A stretch of 49,896 nucleotides of DNA from assembly GCA_946480015.1 (NCBI GenBank), contig CAMLIL010000038.1:1-49896 (forward strand), given 5' to 3'. A program made the position numbers and the translations under genes. The DNA is from an uncultured Oxalobacteraceae bacterium. GTDB taxonomy: Bacteria > Pseudomonadota > Gammaproteobacteria > Burkholderiales > Burkholderiaceae. Shown piece after piece: positions 48,406-49,896 of the stretch (the stretch's first letter is position 1; every line of letters starts with the position of its first letter). The notes beneath the pieces were generated by a model. It saw only the letters and a list, made by a program, of their open reading frames with translations. It had not been told where the DNA came from and searched no databases.

Positions 48406-49632
48406 ATGCCTAAAAACAAGCGCCCCGTTCCCCGCAAATCGAGCCAGCCGGTGCTGGACGACGACGAGCGCCTGGCCCAGACCCTGGCCGATCTGGCGCT
48501 CGATCTGGCCGAGCAGGCGGCCGAGGCCGAACAGTCCGGGCGCGCGCCCGACAGCGCGGCCCTGAGCCTGAAGGAAGATGCCTTCGATAAGTTGATGCGC
48601 AATGCCTTGCGCAAGAAGAATGATGAGCTGCTGTACGGCGCCATCGAGCGCGCGCGCGAGACCGATGTGGCGGCATGGCAGTTGCTGCGCGAGCGCATCG
48701 AGGACGCCAGCGCGACCGTGCTGCTGCGGCGCGAGGGCGCCCCTGCGCTGGAGGTCAATGCGTTCGCGCTGCCGCTGTTCGTGTACAGCAGCGGCGGCCT
48801 GAAGGAGGAGCAGACCTTTAACGACCAGCAGGCGTTCGCCCGGCTGTCGGAGAGCATCGTCAGTGCCGCTCTGGAGAGCCCGCAGGCCAAGGTGGTGCTG
48901 ATCAGCCACGCTTATGACCTGGGCGAATTCGAGCGCCTGACTTACAGCGCGCTCAACGACATGGTGCGCGAGGCGGGCGCGTCGATGAGCGGCAAGAAAC
49001 TGTTGCCGACCCCGGCGCTGGAGCGCAGCATGGCCGGGTGGGCGCCCACCAGCTTCGGCGCGCAGGACCGGGCGGTCGAACTGCGCTTCCTGCTCGGCTT
49101 TGCGCTCAAGCGCGCGGACGATGGCTTTTACCAGGTGCCGCAGGGGGAAGCCGAGGCTGACGCGTATTTCGAGGCGCGCATGGAGCGCTTTCGCGCCTGG
49201 ACCGGGACGGCCGCGCCGCTGGTGGCGCAGTGCCTGTCGGCCGCGCCCGAGACCTTGACGGTCAATTTCCTGTATCAGGACTTGCCCTTCGGCGCATGCC
49301 GCCAGGCCGTGGCCGAGCTGGCCATGCTGGGGATGCTGGCCAGCGTCGGCGCCGCGCTTGACGGCGGCGCGTGCGCGCCGGACCAGGCCCGGGTGGTGAT
49401 CGGGCCGGCCGACGTCGATCACGAGATGGTCTGGCGGGTCAATCTGTATGGGCCGGACGGCGCGCTGGTGGTGTCGACCGACCTGCCGTTCGACCTGGGG
49501 GCGGACCTGCGCACGGAGGTCGAGGATATTGGCGACGCGCTGGCGCCGCTGGGGATCGCGGCGTTCGAGGTGGCGCGCCGTTTCGACGCCGATGGCAGCC
49601 CGGTTGAGTGCGTGCCCTGGACGCCGACCTGA
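48406..49632 (+). CDS. DUF2863-like protein
   Basis: The product is 408 residues from ATG 48406 (KNKRPVPRKSSQPVLDDDER); an in-frame ATG at 48373 would add 11 residues, and neither has a clear ribosome site. No signal peptide or membrane segment is visible. An N-terminal helical region (about 15-90) with LAQTLADLALDLAEQAAEAE and DAFDKLMRNALRKKNDELLY is followed by a mixed domain with ALEVNAFALPLFVYSSGGLK, VVLISHAYDLGEFERLTYSA, TVNFLYQDLPFGACRQAVAE and DVDHEMVWRVNLYGPDGALV. This layout fits the Burkholderiales DUF2863 family, of unknown function. It is downstream of the hybrid kinase with the short repeat between. Confidence 0.7.
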   Translation: MPKNKRPVPRKSSQPVLDDDERLAQTLADLALDLAEQAAEAEQSGRAPDSAALSLKEDAFDKLMRNALRKKNDELLYGAIERARETDVAAWQLLRERIEDASATVLLRREGAPALEVNAFALPLFVYSSGGLKEEQTFNDQQAFARLSESIVSAALESPQAKVVLISHAYDLGEFERLTYSALNDMVREAGASMSGKKLLPTPALERSMAGWAPTSFGAQDRAVELRFLLGFALKRADDGFYQVPQGEAEADAYFEARMERFRAWTGTAAPLVAQCLSAAPETLTVNFLYQDLPFGACRQAVAELAMLGMLASVGAALDGGACAPDQARVVIGPADVDHEMVWRVNLYGPDGALVVSTDLPFDLGADLRTEVEDIGDALAPLGIAAFEVARRFDADGSPVECVPWTPT

Positions 49633-49811
49633 TCATTAATCGCTGCATTGGGATTTGTAATCTGTTTTTTTTGCCCAGCGTCAAAGCGCGTTTGCGCACG
49701 TGCGGCGCGAATCACCGCGTGCCAAAAAGACGTTGCTCAGGTTTGCGTGTGATTGTTTTGGAAATGTGATGTAATATTCAATATTTCTTGGCGTTTCATG
49801 CGAGCTTAATC

Positions 49812-49896
49812 GTGCCCAATCTCGATACCTCCCTGGTTTCTGCCGTCCTGGCCGAACTGACCGGCACCTACACCCAGCATCGCCGCACCCTGCGCC
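49812..49896 (+). CDS. Start of an unidentified gene (possibly VgrG-like), truncated by window edge
   Basis: From GTG 49812 an open frame reads MPNLDTSLVSAVLAELTGTY and then TQHRRTLR before the window ends. The pattern 'AxLTGxYTQHxRxL' resembles the N-terminus of some betaproteobacterial type VI secretion VgrG proteins, but 28 residues are too few to be sure. A weak GAG lies upstream. The preceding 180 bases are AT-rich, with TAATAT at 49772-49777 and a T-run at 49665-49672, compatible with a terminator for the previous gene and a promoter for this one. Confidence 0.35.
   Translation, partial: MPNLDTSLVSAVLAELTGTYTQHRRTLR

Noticed and set aside
49665..49672. T-run after the DUF2863-like gene as an intrinsic terminator
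   Set aside because: No clear stem precedes the T-run; the GCGC-GTTT-GCGC stem lies after it.

Overview
The window (about 50 kb, high GC) looks like a chromosomal segment of an Oxalobacteraceae-type betaproteobacterium (Massilia/Duganella/Janthinobacterium group). This is inferred from the GC-rich codon use, the large TonB-dependent receptors beside carbohydrate-active enzymes, a DUF2863-like protein and the multi-PAS GGDEF and hybrid-kinase signalling proteins. No tRNA, rRNA, CRISPR array, intact insertion sequence or prophage gene was recognised. About 40 kb of it is one carbohydrate-utilisation region whose gene content points to rhamnogalacturonan I (RG-I)/pectin and L-rhamnose.

Layout. 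1-751(-): N-terminal part of a propeller-type sensor that runs off the left edge. 1099-9597(+): TonB-dependent receptor, secreted PL22-type oligogalacturonate lyase, GH43 enzyme, second TonB-dependent receptor. 9661-10509(+): decayed chimera of an MFS transporter start and a chemotaxis-receptor fragment. 10506-17396(-): tightly overlapping rhaR-rhaS-rhaT-rhaP-rhaQ-rhaK operon (DeoR repressor, rhamnose ABC importer, kinase). 17725-21189(+), divergent: rhaD (aldolase/dehydrogenase fusion) and rhaI (isomerase). 21263-25505(+): GH106 rhamnosidase, GH105 hydrolase and rhaM mutarotase, overlapping. 25509-27892: esterase, DUF1080-type lipoprotein and an SPFH/prohibitin-like protein. 28127-31793(+): tandem-domain CE12 esterase, DUF6250-like protein, second GH105. 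31977-32933(+): unfamiliar two-domain cysteine-rich protein with its own signals. 32995-39753(-): DUF4861 protein, Tat-exported PL26-type exo-RG lyase, CE12 esterase, GH43 lipoprotein and SGNH hydrolase in one overlapping operon. 39878-49896: unrelated genes (topoisomerase IB, alpha/beta hydrolase, PAS-GGDEF protein, DUF481 and DUF4124 proteins, hybrid histidine kinase, DUF2863 protein, and a partial gene at the right edge).

How the parts fit (inference from families). The receptors would bring RG-I/pectin oligosaccharides into the periplasm. CE12 and related esterases would remove acetyl groups, PL26 and PL22 would cleave by elimination, GH105 enzymes would remove the unsaturated uronate, GH106 would release L-rhamnose and GH43 would trim arabinose-type side chains. 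Rhamnose would enter through RhaSTPQ and pass through RhaM (anomer exchange), RhaI (to L-rhamnulose), RhaK (to the 1-phosphate) and RhaD (to DHAP plus L-lactaldehyde, then L-lactate). This rhaRSTPQ(U)K/rhaDI arrangement is the type known from Rhizobium leguminosarum rather than the E. coli AraC-controlled one. The RhaU/RhaM gene has been separated from the kinase operon and sits behind the rhamnosidase. TGATT/AATCA words cluster in the rhaR-rhaD gap and recur before the first receptor and near the CE12 operon, which suggests a shared DeoR-type regulon.
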